From Sphagnum magellanicum (Eukaryota > Streptophyta > Sphagnopsida > Sphagnales > Sphagnaceae): a stretch of DNA of 64,000 nt. The notes under the pieces are model-generated. The model had not been told where the DNA came from, made no database searches, and was given only the letters and a program-made list of their open reading frames with translations. Shown in pieces: positions 23,359-33,349 of the stretch (position 1 is the first letter of the stretch; every line of letters starts with the position of its first letter). The position numbers were made by a program, and so were the translations under genes. Location: NCBI GenBank assembly GCA_021904315.1, contig CM038907.1:23567223-23631222 (forward strand). The letters run 5' to 3'.

Positions 23359-23462
23359 TTCTAGAACATTCCTGAGCACTGTGTTCTAGAAGGTTCTAGA
23401 AGGTTCTCGAAAAACCCAGTTAATTACCAGGTCTAGATGCTGTATTCTAGAAGGTTCTAGAA
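23359..23462 (+). promoter_or_regulatory. Cluster of heat shock elements
   Basis: Three arrays of the heat shock factor site (alternating TTC and GAA in 5-bp steps). 23359-23376 has four units with the last one imperfect (GAG). 23384-23411 has six perfect contiguous units. 23445-23462 has four perfect units. Three adjacent units suffice for trimeric HSF binding in eukaryotes. The arrays end 32 bp before a TATA-like box, a normal promoter spacing. Confidence 0.75.
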
Positions 23463-23493
23463 AACCAGTCACAGTCTTCTACAAGGCTTTAGA

Positions 23494-23500
23494 AATAAAA
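23494..23500 (+). promoter_or_regulatory. TATA-like box downstream of the heat shock elements
   Basis: AATAAAA lies 32 bp after the last heat shock element and about 210 bp before the first ATG of the 37-codon ORF. Its role as a TATA box is inferred from position only. Confidence 0.4.
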
Positions 23501-23709
23501 CCCTTGTAGTTACAGACCATGTTTTGGCCGTGAATTGTTTCTAACTTGAAGATCTAGTGCGAACAATTTGTGAAGGATGATTTGAGATTAACTTAAGAAG
23601 TGCGTGGATTGTGAATTAGGATTTGTGAAGAATTTGCAAAAAGGAATGCCATTGTCCAGATCTGTGGACTCGTGATCAACATATGTACTGAATCTTCAAA
23701 GGAAGACAA

Positions 23710-23823
23710 ATGCGAAAAGCCATGTCTGATCTGATCACCACCGAAGCAGCAGCAGGAGCTCACAAAGGAGGAGGAGGATTAAGTCATGAATCCTGCCTCA
23801 GTACAGAACCAAAGCTCTGCTAG
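23710..23823 (+). CDS. Candidate 37-aa ORF in a heat-shock-type transcription unit
   Basis: ATG at 23710 (a second in-frame ATG at 23722) to TAG at 23821-23823. The peptide has a Ala/Gly-rich centre (TTEAAAGAHKGGGG) and Ser/Cys near the end; no family is recognised. It lies about 210 bp downstream of a TATA-like box with heat shock elements, and AATAAA follows 74 bp after the stop at 23897-23902. Three or more very short upstream ORFs precede it. It could be a small protein, the first exon of a spliced gene, a non-coding heat-responsive RNA, or an LTR-derived promoter with a chance ORF. Coding status is unproven. Confidence 0.3.
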   Translation: MRKAMSDLITTEAAAGAHKGGGGLSHESCLSTEPKLC

Positions 23824-23896
23824 CTAGTTTCCTTCACCAGCACATGGGCCACATATTACTGTACCCCACCCAGGGAGTACTAGACTGTTCATAGAC

Positions 23897-23902
23897 AATA
23901 AA
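23897..23902 (+). terminator. Possible poly(A) signal
   Basis: Canonical AATAAA, 74 bp downstream of the small ORF. Plausible only in the context of the unit above. Confidence 0.3.
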
Positions 23903-24425
23903 GAAACAGAAAAACCCAATCTACAGTACAATCAGATTACTAGTACAAAATGAAGATCCTGTAATCAATCCATATCATCCTTGGACCTCGACTACCTGGG
24001 CCGACCCGGTTGACCTCGTCAGGTAATTTATAACATGATCAGGATTCAGTAGTTTGCTGAAGGAAAAAAACATAATAGAGCCCAGTTATACTCCCAAAAA
24101 ACAAAAGCTAGCTAGGGTCTGGTCATTAAGTTGTAAGATTTGCAAGTTCATGATTCCAGCACAGAAAAAGGGTCAGCTCAAACATGACTAGAGGCCACCT
24201 TGGTTCCCCAGATCATGTCTGGATCATTTCCCAGTGCTGTTCCTGATCTATCCAGGTGATCATTAGGCGCTCATAACAACAACACTACTGTCTAGAATGC
24301 CCGGCTAGCCTCTTGGAATCAAATCCTCTGAGGTCTCTTCTAGTCATGACTAAGTTACCGCCGGCCCTAGAGAACTTTGATTCTCTCTCTAGACTCTTCT
24401 TCTTACTACTCTTCTTGATCCAGAC
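23903..24425. other. No feature recognised
   Basis: Mixed-composition DNA without recognised domain or repeat. Confidence 0.4.
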
Positions 24426-24429
24426 CTGT

Positions 24430-24770
24430 AACCAATGCTTAGAACTTCTTAGATGCCATGGTTCTATATTGTTGTGCAGGTGATCTGTTGTTCTCTTTCC
24501 TCTTCATCATCTGCAGCTTCTTACTAGTCTTCTTCTAAAGCTACTAATAATGCATAGATTCTTAGATGCATAGTTCTAGATTGTCCCAGATTATATGCTC
24601 GCTGTTCTTTTCATCTTCTTCTCAATCTTCTTCTACATCTACTAATGGACGTTCTTCAAGTGGCTGGTTCCAAGTTGTTTCGGATCTATTGTTGTCGATC
24701 ATATTCAGGCCTCTTCTTCTTCTTCTTCTGGTCTTCTTCTACATCTACAAATCTGCTTGTTCTTGATTGA
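24430..24770. repeat. Diverged tandem repeat rich in TCTTCTTC, about 100-117 bp units
   Basis: Three units, each starting near ATGC(A/T)TAGA...TTAGATG or a diverged form and ending TCTTCTTCTA(A/C)A(G/T)CTACTA. Approximate starts are 24432, 24547 and 24643. Confidence 0.5.
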
Positions 24771-26380
24771 TATTGTTGAATAGTTTTAGTTTCAGTTCAC
24801 CAGAGATTCCAACATTCAGTTTTAGTAACAGCTACATATATCTAAGTAGTAACAGCTTAAAACTGTTGATGATCTCTCTATCTTAGCATGTAAATGCCAG
24901 GCCAGCCATAGACTGTACTTGTCTTTCGACCTTCTTTATTTACTTTCGAGCATTCAGACTGCAATCAGTAACACTAGAAATAGTTTAATGTTTTCCCACC
25001 CTTCACACACACGCACACACACACACACACACATATATATTCTGATCATAGAGTTTTAGTAGCTCTGCCATTTCTTGTAAGGATCAAGCTCACCATTCAA
25101 TGAAATATCAGACTGAGCTGAGTACTCCTGCTACTCCATTGTTGATTGGACTTTAATAATCAGGCATATTTGCATGACATTGAATATAGGATCCTTGAAT
25201 AGGGCTAGAGCTTCTTAGATTTCTTGTTCTTAGTTCATTAATCTCTCAGAGGTCTGCCACTGTGTACAGAGAAATTTTGTTTACTTGATTCCCGGCTTGT
25301 CGCCTATATTCTCACATATAGGGGCTTGCTTGCTTGATTCTCTTGTAGTTTCTATTCTAATCTGAACTCTGTTGTGTGATTCTGTTCCGAGTGAAATTAA
25401 CTTTTGTCTAATTCTTTTGACATCATCATTTTGAACAGTGTATTTGGGTTTGATGGGTGCCAGTATTTTTTTTTAAATTTTTGAATTATTATTAAGGAGT
25501 TTTCTTTTTGAGAAGAAAATGTGGCCAGTGAATTGTAACTTGTGAAAGATAAACGATTGAAATAATATAACACAAGGGTGCTTGACTCTCTCAAGCAAGC
25601 CGTCACTGCGCAAGCCTAGTAGTGGCCGTTAAGATCTTGGCAGAATCTGCCACCAACTGTGCCTTCTCTAGCAGGTTTCCAGCGGTAGAAGTCAGAGGAA
25701 GTTCCTGAACAGCAAGGCTCCTTCTGACCAGTATTGTTTTTAGAAGCATCTACTTTGGTTTTTGGACTTGTGCCCCCAAAAACCAAAGCCCATGGGACAT
25801 GACCCATTGAAAAAAAATTGTTTTTGGGATGTGTACAAATGTGCTAGGGCGTGTTTGCAAATTATTAGGCATTTTATTCAAATATATAGCAATTGGTACA
25901 CATCTATTTGACATTTATCATGTTTTCTATCACAATGAAAATGTCAAATCACAACTGCTATAAATTTATACTATTGAAATCTTCACATGTATTGCATATT
26001 CCTACAAACGTGCATGATTAATAATTTATAATATTGAAAATTTTCAAAAACATCCAAGAACAAGAATGTAAATTAAAGAATGTAAAATTTACATATAATA
26101 ATGAATGACAGAATGATACAAATTGTCCTACTTCATGTTAATGTAAAACTTACATCCAATTAGGCATGACAGCAAGATGTAAATTGCCCAAAGTCATGCC
26201 TCCCTTTTTAACTGGTAAAATTAAACAACCTTAAAATTTGAAAAGTCGCAAAAAAACACAATCCACCTATGTCTAGCAATATTGATACTTGTCGATAATG
26301 GACAATGAGAAATAATTTAAGTTTTTTTGGTTGTGTCTGTGGACATGTTCAATTTTTTTCCATCAGTCATTTTGGCCTTT
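24771..26380. other. Intergenic DNA with a CA microsatellite
   Basis: (CA)n, interrupted once by CG, at about 25003-25034, followed by ATATATAT. Short minus-strand frames at 25603-25807 look compositionally protein-like in two overlapping frames but match nothing I recognise and have no supporting signals. Confidence 0.4.
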
Positions 26381-26424
26381 GGAACACAAGACAGGAGACC
26401 AAAAACAACCATGTAAACAAACAA

Positions 26425-26720
26425 GATCCAACATCTGACAGCCATAGAGGTGACAGGATCAGTCCCCTTGCTATTTACATATTGGAGAGGGGGCTAGAGC
26501 CAATTCCGGCTCCTGGCAAGTCCATGGGTGAGCCTGATAGAGATATGCAATAGACCCCAGCTATTCACGTACTAAAGAGTGAGCCAGCTAGAGCAGATTC
26601 CAGCTAATAAGCAAAGTCCATACACAAGCCTATGGGCGTGCTAAGAGCATTTAAAAGCATCTTTGCCCATTTTGGCCACTTAGATGAAACGGCTGAATCA
26701 GTGCCCCTGCCATTTACCTT
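26425..26720. repeat. Diverged duplication of an approximately 100-bp unit
   Basis: CCCCTTGCTATTTACATATT...GCTAGAGCC...AAGTCCAT...GCCT (from 26463) recurs as CCCCAGCTATTCACGTACT...GCTAGAGCA...AAGTCCAT...GCCT (from 26555). A partial third start, GCCCCTGCCATTTACCTTCT, lies near 26703. Possibly an old SINE-like or satellite sequence; no tRNA-type promoter boxes were identified. Confidence 0.4.
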
Positions 26721-27540
26721 CTGAGATGTATAATATTTAAATCATCACTTGAACCTAATACTTAGAGGCATCCTTGCTTGCTCAGTTTATGAAATACATA
26801 ACTTTTGCCAAGATGGATGAATAATTTGTTTATTCCAATTCTATAAATGCCAAAATGACAGAGGACATTGCTAGAACAATGGGTAGCTGGTTAGAGAAGG
26901 GTTTGTTGAGAGTGGGAAAGAGTGCTTCTAGTCGAACAAAAGGTAGGTGAGTGAATTTTTTAATTTTAATTTCTCGTCGTGTGATTCAACAAAGGACTGT
27001 CAACAGCTGATTTTGTGTTTATCCATGATCAAATTGGCTGTTGATCTGCAGCATGCCGATTTTGCTTTCCAATGAGACAGCAACAAGGCCCAAGGGTGCA
27101 TCAGCAGGAAAAAACAATGAGTGGTCAGTGGAAGGGTTTTTCGTGTCTTGTTGATGCCAATCAGTTAAATGGACATACCCCTAATAATCTAGATACATAT
27201 CTACTGAGTTAGTTCAAAGAAAGAAATAATAATAATAATAATAATAGGAGGTATTGACATTATGGGAAAAATCTAAATATATATTTAAATTATTCTGAAT
27301 ATTAGAAATACCCCATGCTTAGATTAGGGTCTCTAAGTTCAAATCTAACTTGGACTTAATATGGTCACTAAGAGGCCTCACGCAAAAAGGTGAAAGTATT
27401 GATGTGGGTGCCCGGGCCACATGATCAAAGAGTGGGCTGGAGTGAACCAGCAGCCACCAATGCACCAGTTGAGGATGAGGCCGTTGAAGCCATTTCGGGG
27501 ATGAACCAAAATCACATCCTCCCTGCCCAAAGTTATTGTT
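26721..27540. other. Intergenic DNA with an (AAT)n microsatellite
   Basis: (AAT)n of about seven units at 27225-27246. No gene recognised. Confidence 0.45.
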
Positions 27541-27826
27541 TTTTTCCGTCTCTTCTCTGCCCCAAAAATTTTCCCTCCTACCTACCTCACTCCCACCTAC
27601 CTCCCCCTTCCTATTTACGTCTCCCCCCTCCTACCTTCCCACCTACCTCCCCCCTCCTACCTCCCACCTACCTCCTACCTTTCATTCCATCGCCAAACCC
27701 CGGGAGTTGTTGGAACAGGAGCAAAGCGGGAGTGGGAGCTAAACGGGAGCAACGCAGAGCTTCGGAGCACCTGAAGCGGGACCTAGAACGGGAGCTTCAA
27801 GCTCCCTTCAGTTTTTTTTTTTTTTG
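27541..27826. repeat. Pyrimidine-rich CCTAC/CTCCC low complexity and GGGAGC repeats
   Basis: 27570-27685 is almost pure C/T with repeated CTACCTCCC. 27710-27806 is rich in GCGGGAGC and ends in the palindrome GGGAGCTTCAAGCTCCC (27790-27806). The 149-codon frame at 27390-27839 is a by-product of this composition. Confidence 0.6.
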
Positions 27827-28308
27827 GGTTGCAACTTAACAAAGAAGGCAATAGCAGCTTTGATACCATCACCTTCTTCCTTTTGTTTTATTGTAGCGAA
27901 GAGAAGAAGGTGATAGTAGCTTTTTCTCTTTCTTTTTTTCTTTCGTTGTAGCTCAGCGAAGAAGGCAACGGCAGCAACGCTACCGTCGCCTTCTTTTTTT
28001 TATTTTCTTGCAAGGCAGTGAAGAAGGTGATGGTAGCAAAGCTGCAGTTGCTTTCTTTTGTTTTTTTTTTGTTGCAACAAAAAAAAGAAGGAAATAGCAA
28101 TGTTGTTACCATTACCTTCTTTTTTCTCTTTGATTGTAGTTCAGCGAATAAGATGATGGCAGCTTTGCTGCCATTGTCGCCTTCTTTTTTTCTTTGGGTG
28201 CAGCTTAGCGAAGAAAGCTGCCATCACCTTCTCCCTTTTGTTTTGTTGTAGCGAGGAGAAAAAGGCGATAGCAGCGTTGTTGCCGTCGCCTTTTTTTTTT
28301 TTTCCTTT
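27827..28308. repeat. Minisatellite of self-complementary (hairpin) units
   Basis: About eight diverged units of 50-66 bp. Most contain a left arm of type GAAGAAGGYRAYRGYAGC and a right arm of type GCTRCYRTYRCCTTCTT a few bases later, so each unit is an imperfect hairpin. The clearest are near 27957-27995 and 28018-28055. Units are joined by T-rich spacers and a GTTGTAGC(T)CAGCGAA lead. Frames on both strands are short, change phase between units and are not coding. Confidence 0.75.
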
Positions 28309-28739
28309 CAAAGTAGCTTTAACAATATAGTTTTATACTTTTAACAAAATCATAGTTATTTGAAAAAGATTAACATAAAAAATGTGATGCATTAAAGAAC
28401 CTATAAGTATTTGTAATAACAAGTTACAAAACATTTGATTCAAAATTTCTTTTATATGCAAAAGTCATGAGGATTAAAAAAAAAGGCCACAATCCTTTTG
28501 TAAAGTAATCATGTTGGTTCATTTGATTGTGATCACACCCTTGTAGTGTAGCCATTATGTAATAGCACCATGTGATTAGAGTTTAAAGTTTAGAAAAAAA
28601 ATATATCGGTGTAGCAAATTTACAATTTACACCCATTTTTGCACCATTGACTTTGGCAAAATGTTTGGATTGAAAATTTAACATTATCTTTCTCTTTGAA
28701 TATGTTCTTACATGGAAAATGAGGTTTGCCTTAAATAAC
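28309..28739. other. AT-rich DNA, no gene seen
   Basis: Probably holds the heavily decayed 3' continuation of the transposase remnant at 28740-29400 (minus strand), but nothing is clearly readable. Confidence 0.35.
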
Positions 28740-29760
28740 AAAAATTAATGGCATCTTTAAACTCCAATGTTTCTTTGAAAAGAATGACTTTGGAGGCAAA
28801 TTTGGTCTTCACAAGTGCCTTTAACTTCAAGGGGCCAAGAGATGCATCTCTACAAGCTCTTGCCCATTCTTGCCTACCTTTTCCACTTTTCTTTGTCCTT
28901 GTTATAGTTTTCTACAATGACACATGGGCATCTTTTATTGATGCCTTTCTCATGGATGCACAAATTTTTAAATCATTAATGGCATACTCGTAGCACTTGG
29001 ACACAACATGCCCAAAACAACTATTGGCATATGGTTGTGGCAACATCAATGGAACACATGACACAATGCTTGTCAACACATTTGTGAAAATGTTCAAGTT
29101 GGTGTCTTCATCCTTCATATAGGCTATCACCTTATCACATAAGTCAAATCAACTAAATAGATCCTTCAATTATAAAGCCATAGCAACCCTTGCTGTTTCA
29201 TGAACCTCAAAAATCCCAACAATAACATGACAAGGAACCTATTGTTTGTTAATATAATTGACCACCAAAATAATTGTGTCAAATCCACCATGGGACATCC
29301 AAAGATGAAACATGGAAATAATTGTGGTGGCTTTAACAAGGGCATGAAAAACATGGGATTCCATGGTCTTGTTGACCATGTCAAGTATTACTTCATTATA
29401 TAGTTGTCACTTGTGTGGAAATGTGATGTTACCACATTGGTGAAGGACTAACCTCCTAAACCAAATGTTTTTGGTGGCGTTCAAAAGGTGATACCCTTTG
29501 GCAATATATAAACACAAATCTTCCAAGAAATGTTGCTAGGCAAGGTGAAATTTATTGTCAAGGATTCCAAAGTTGAAAAAACTAACAATGGAATGGGATG
29601 TTGACATTTTCCATTTCTTGCAAGACAATTGGGCATCAGCTGTGACATGGCATTAGCAACAAGTCTTTTGCTCTAGTACAAGTTTAGCATAATGGAATGT
29701 TGGGTGAATGCACACTAAGGTGGCTCACTTTTTGTCTCATGGTGCCCATTTTTGCAAAGT
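28740..29760 (-). pseudogene. hAT-like transposase remnant
   Basis: The best-preserved minus-strand frame (about 28740-29330) gives VIAYMKDEDTNLNIFTNVL, LMLPQPYANSCFGHVVSKC, then, after a stop at the end of 28912-29130, TITRTKKSGKGRQEWARACR and FASKVILFKETLEF. Upstream pieces include a W/H-rich stretch around 29200-29330. This layout (a CDKVIAYMKDE-like catalytic-core segment followed by a basic linker) resembles the RNase H-like core of plant hAT-type transposase genes. Stops and frame changes show it is dead. Family assignment is by pattern only. Confidence 0.45.
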
Positions 29761-32267
29761 GCCTTTTCTTTGAACACCTATAACAAATAATAAAACTTAT
29801 CAAATTGAATTTTTTGAAATTGAATATACATTATCAACTTGATTATGAAAATAATTATGTAATTAATTTTTCAATAAAAATACATCCACTTTTCACAATG
29901 GACTTTTGAAGTACAAAAATATGGATTGGTCAATAGACCAAAATGGTAAAAAATAAAAAGATTCATATTGAATTTCATTCCAAATGATATATAGTGACTC
30001 AATATATGGTGTAACATTAAATAATAAACTTTTATATGAAAGTCTTCCTTCAAAAATCATAATCAAATTTTAATTAGGGATTTTTGAATGGTCAAAATTG
30101 AGCCATATTTTCACAAGTCCTTAACATAGTTATTTCTTTTTTTCAAATTTCAATTTTTTTTCCTAGAGGTGTATATATTGAAATATGTAGGTGGGCTCCT
30201 ATTAATATGGACTTTATTGTTTTTTGATACATGGATTGCATTACAATTGAACCCATGGTAAAAAAAAATTCAAAAATTTAACACTATAGAATGAACTTTT
30301 GTGGACTCTTGTTTCTTTTTAAAATGAACCACCTTAGAGTGCATACACCTTATTCTATAGAAATATGCATGTTCATTGCTGTTGTCCCATGCAATTTGTT
30401 ATAGGTGACTAAACCCTTATGGTGCCAAATATTATTTTGTACAAAATCTTTTTGTTAGACATTATGGCAGACAACACGTTGCATTGACCTTTGAAACTTT
30501 GAAACATCAATGACTATTAAAGACACATTAAGTTTATAGAAGGCCCACATACTTGTATTTTTGTGCCAAGGAAACCAAATTTTTTGATTTGCCTTTGATT
30601 GCAAAAAGAGTTATTGTTGAACATTAGTTTCAACTTGTACCACTTCATCTTCAATCCACTCTATTTAAGTGTCTAGTTCATTCATGGACTCAGATCAAAA
30701 GGCATTGTGATGATCCCTCCCAATCCCAACCTCACAACATGAGCATCAATATACATAGGTGAGCACTTAATGATTGATGTAAATGAACCTTGGGATTCTA
30801 ATCATGTCAAACCACCAAACAAATCTACCATTACAACATTATACAAAACACTTAAATTAACAAAACAAGGATTAGCTAGTGCCAAAAGCCAAAACCCTAA
30901 TCAAATAAGCCCATGGAACATTGAAACACAACAAGCATCAAATGAGTTCAAGACATTGTGATCCAAGCTTAAAATTCAAAACATTATGCATTAAGCATAA
31001 AACTCAAAACATCGTGCACTAAACATTGAACACCACACACCAATTCACAAAACATTACACACCAAACATAAAACAATGCATATCACACACAAAACACTAA
31101 ATCACTAAGCAAATTTAAAGAGGCTTTCTTACAAAGCTTGTAAAGTTCAACTTATTTTGTTTCCACTTGATTTAGGTGCACATATAAACATCAATACAAA
31201 GCGAGGAACAACAACTATGTTCAACTATCAAATTGCATGATGCTAACACTTCAAGCTTTACCATTGCATCATGAACTCCTTTGCACTTTCCAAATTTTCA
31301 CATCACTTCCACCTTTTGAGAGTTGAAACCCAAAAAGTTTTACACATTACGCACCTTAATTTTTTGAAACCCTAAAAATGTCAATGCCCTATCCATGTTA
31401 AAAACCCCTAAAGTCCCCTGAGCATGTGCATTTGTCAAGCTTAAAAAAAATGAAGGCCCCTTGCACAAGAGCATCACATATGTATTTAAATGGACATGGC
31501 TACCAAAGTAGGTCTACTGTTTTTTTTGGGTGAATCATTGCTCGTCAATTTGGGCTGGACATACCTTATTATTAACCCTTGTACATACCCAATGATAATC
31601 CACATACTTGCCCAACATTGGTTGAATCTTCACACTTTATTCCTCTACCTTTAAATCACAAAAAACATTTGTATCCCTCTACCTAGCACCTCAAACGTGG
31701 TAAAAATTGCTTCAAGGTGTAAAGGGGTTTTAATGTTTGGTGATGGGTGTATAAAAACAAATTAGGATTTTGATATTCTTGAATCTTTTATCATTCCAAC
31801 TTTCCCTTTGGATTGTAAAGAAGTTTTGTAAAACTTTAGTTGACACACCCATCAAGTCTTAAATCACTCAAAATGAGCTCAAAATGGGGAAGATATGAAG
31901 CTAGAATTAGAGAAAGGTCTAGAGCTATTTTTTTCAAAACAAATTGAAATGAAATATCATTCATTTTCTTTCTATGTTTTTGTCCGTTGTTCCTTTACTT
32001 ATGATGTTGAAAAAACATTTGTAGCCCTCTAGTTTGCACATTCAATGACATCAAAATCACTCTATTTCGTTAATGAATGAGAAAAATATTGGAAAATGTT
32101 AAGTGACAAGTATGTGTTTGGTGATAGGCAATTTGACCCTTCACCTACCAATTTCAAATAAGCAATATGTAAAGTATAAGAAATTAATTAGGCTTTTAAT
32201 CACACCAACCAAGGTTGCCCCGATATTATTTGAGCGACACATCATAAATGTGTCACTTAGCCCAAAG
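29761..32267. other. AT-rich DNA, no gene seen
   Basis: No domain recognised. 30960-31110 contains an irregular repetition of AAAACATTRCACA-type motifs (low-complexity minisatellite), similar in flavour to stretches near 34.5-35.7, 37.1-37.6 and 60.3-61.3 kb. Confidence 0.4.
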
Positions 32268-32800
32268 CTGTCATGCCCGTACATGGCCTCATACATGATG
32301 GCCAGTTATGAGCATGCCCATCATGCCTTTTAATGTACGTTTTTAAGGTAAATGTACGTTCATAGGTGATTGTACGTTATTAAGTACTTAGGGTTTCAAT
32401 TTGTTGGCAGGTATATAAAAGGCCAAACCTTTCCTTTTTATTTTTAGTTTTTCTAGAATTCCTTTGTCAAGAGAGTTTCCTCCATAATCAGATAGGATTT
32501 CTAAATGCTCACAACGGCCATTGCATGGCCACCATTTACATACATTCATCATGTTCTCCTATAGCACTTTGATCCCTACTCAGACCATGCCATGATTTTC
32601 CTAGCTCAGGTCTAGGGGGGGATACATGAAAATTTCATCTCAGCCTCTTCTTGTGCATTATATGTGTGTGTGTGTGTGTGCATCTCTTTTTGGTTGATTA
32701 GTTTATACCTTTGATTGGCTTTAGTCTTTTTATTTAGTAAAATTTACTATGGATTTACACCCTTATGACACCATACATCACAACACTACACATCACAACA
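32268..32800 (+). mobile_element. Remnant of the methyltransferase-gypsy family: LTR part, internal tail, LTR start
   Basis: In plus orientation: an LTR segment (32268 to about 32550) with a TATA box, TATATAAAA, at 32412-32420; then about 70 bp matching the 3' internal tail of the gypsy element at 39088-39180; then a polypurine tract TCTAGGGGGGGA (32611-32622); then the first approximately 175 bp of an LTR (TACATGAAAATTTC...). A (TG)n microsatellite lies inside the LTR start at 32661-32680. The internal region is missing, so this is a heavily deleted second copy. Compare 38408-39087. Confidence 0.6.
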
Positions 32801-33087
32801 AAGCAATTTGGTGTAGATTCCCACGCTTGGGCAACTACACTCAAAACCTAACCTTTTGAAACATGCCAAGTTTTGGGCTCATGTTTTGAACCCCCCTCCC
32901 CCCACCTGGGCCATCACACTACTGCCACTTTATGCCTTTCAACATGCATCCCATCACACCTAGCTTTTCATGCTTTGAACATGCAAACTTTTCTTGGATG
33001 TGGTAGGTTTAGGGCTTACTACACACTAAGCAAAAAAAATCATGACATATTTTTCCAAATCTTCCTATTATGCCACTAAAGGGTTGC
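32801..33087. other. No feature recognised
   Basis: Short stretch without recognisable features. Confidence 0.35.
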
Positions 33088-33089
33088 TT

Positions 33090-33349
33090 CCTAGCTCTCC
33101 CACCTTCATCTTCCCAAGCTTTCAACTTTATCATATTCATAAGCTTTCTTCAATTTCTTCAATCGCTACTTATGATGTTAAGGTTTTTTCAAGGTGGAAG
33201 TCTATTTCTTTATAATGTTTCCTAGCTCTCCCACCTTCATCTTCCCAAGCTTTCAACTCTATCATATTCATAAGCTTTCTTCAATTTCTTCAATCATTAC
33301 TTATGATGTTGGGGTTTTTTCCAAGGTGGAAGTCTATTTTTTTTAAAAT
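33090..33349. repeat. 131-bp tandem duplication
   Basis: CCTAGCTCTCCCACC begins at 33090 and again at 33221. The two units agree almost throughout and differ by only a few substitutions and small indels, so the duplication is fairly recent. Confidence 0.85.

Noticed and set aside
23359-23500. A known heat shock protein gene downstream of the HSE cluster
   Set aside because: No alpha-crystallin, HSP70 or other chaperone sequence is readable within the following 3 kb on either strand.
25603-25807. Minus-strand frames with protein-like composition (including GNLLEKAQLVADSAKIL)
   Set aside because: Two overlapping frames look equally plausible and are under 65 codons; no family recognised and no splice context identified.
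27390-27839. 149-codon plus-strand frame
   Set aside because: Half of it is encoded by CCTAC/CTCCC low-complexity sequence; no domain, and the start lacks support.
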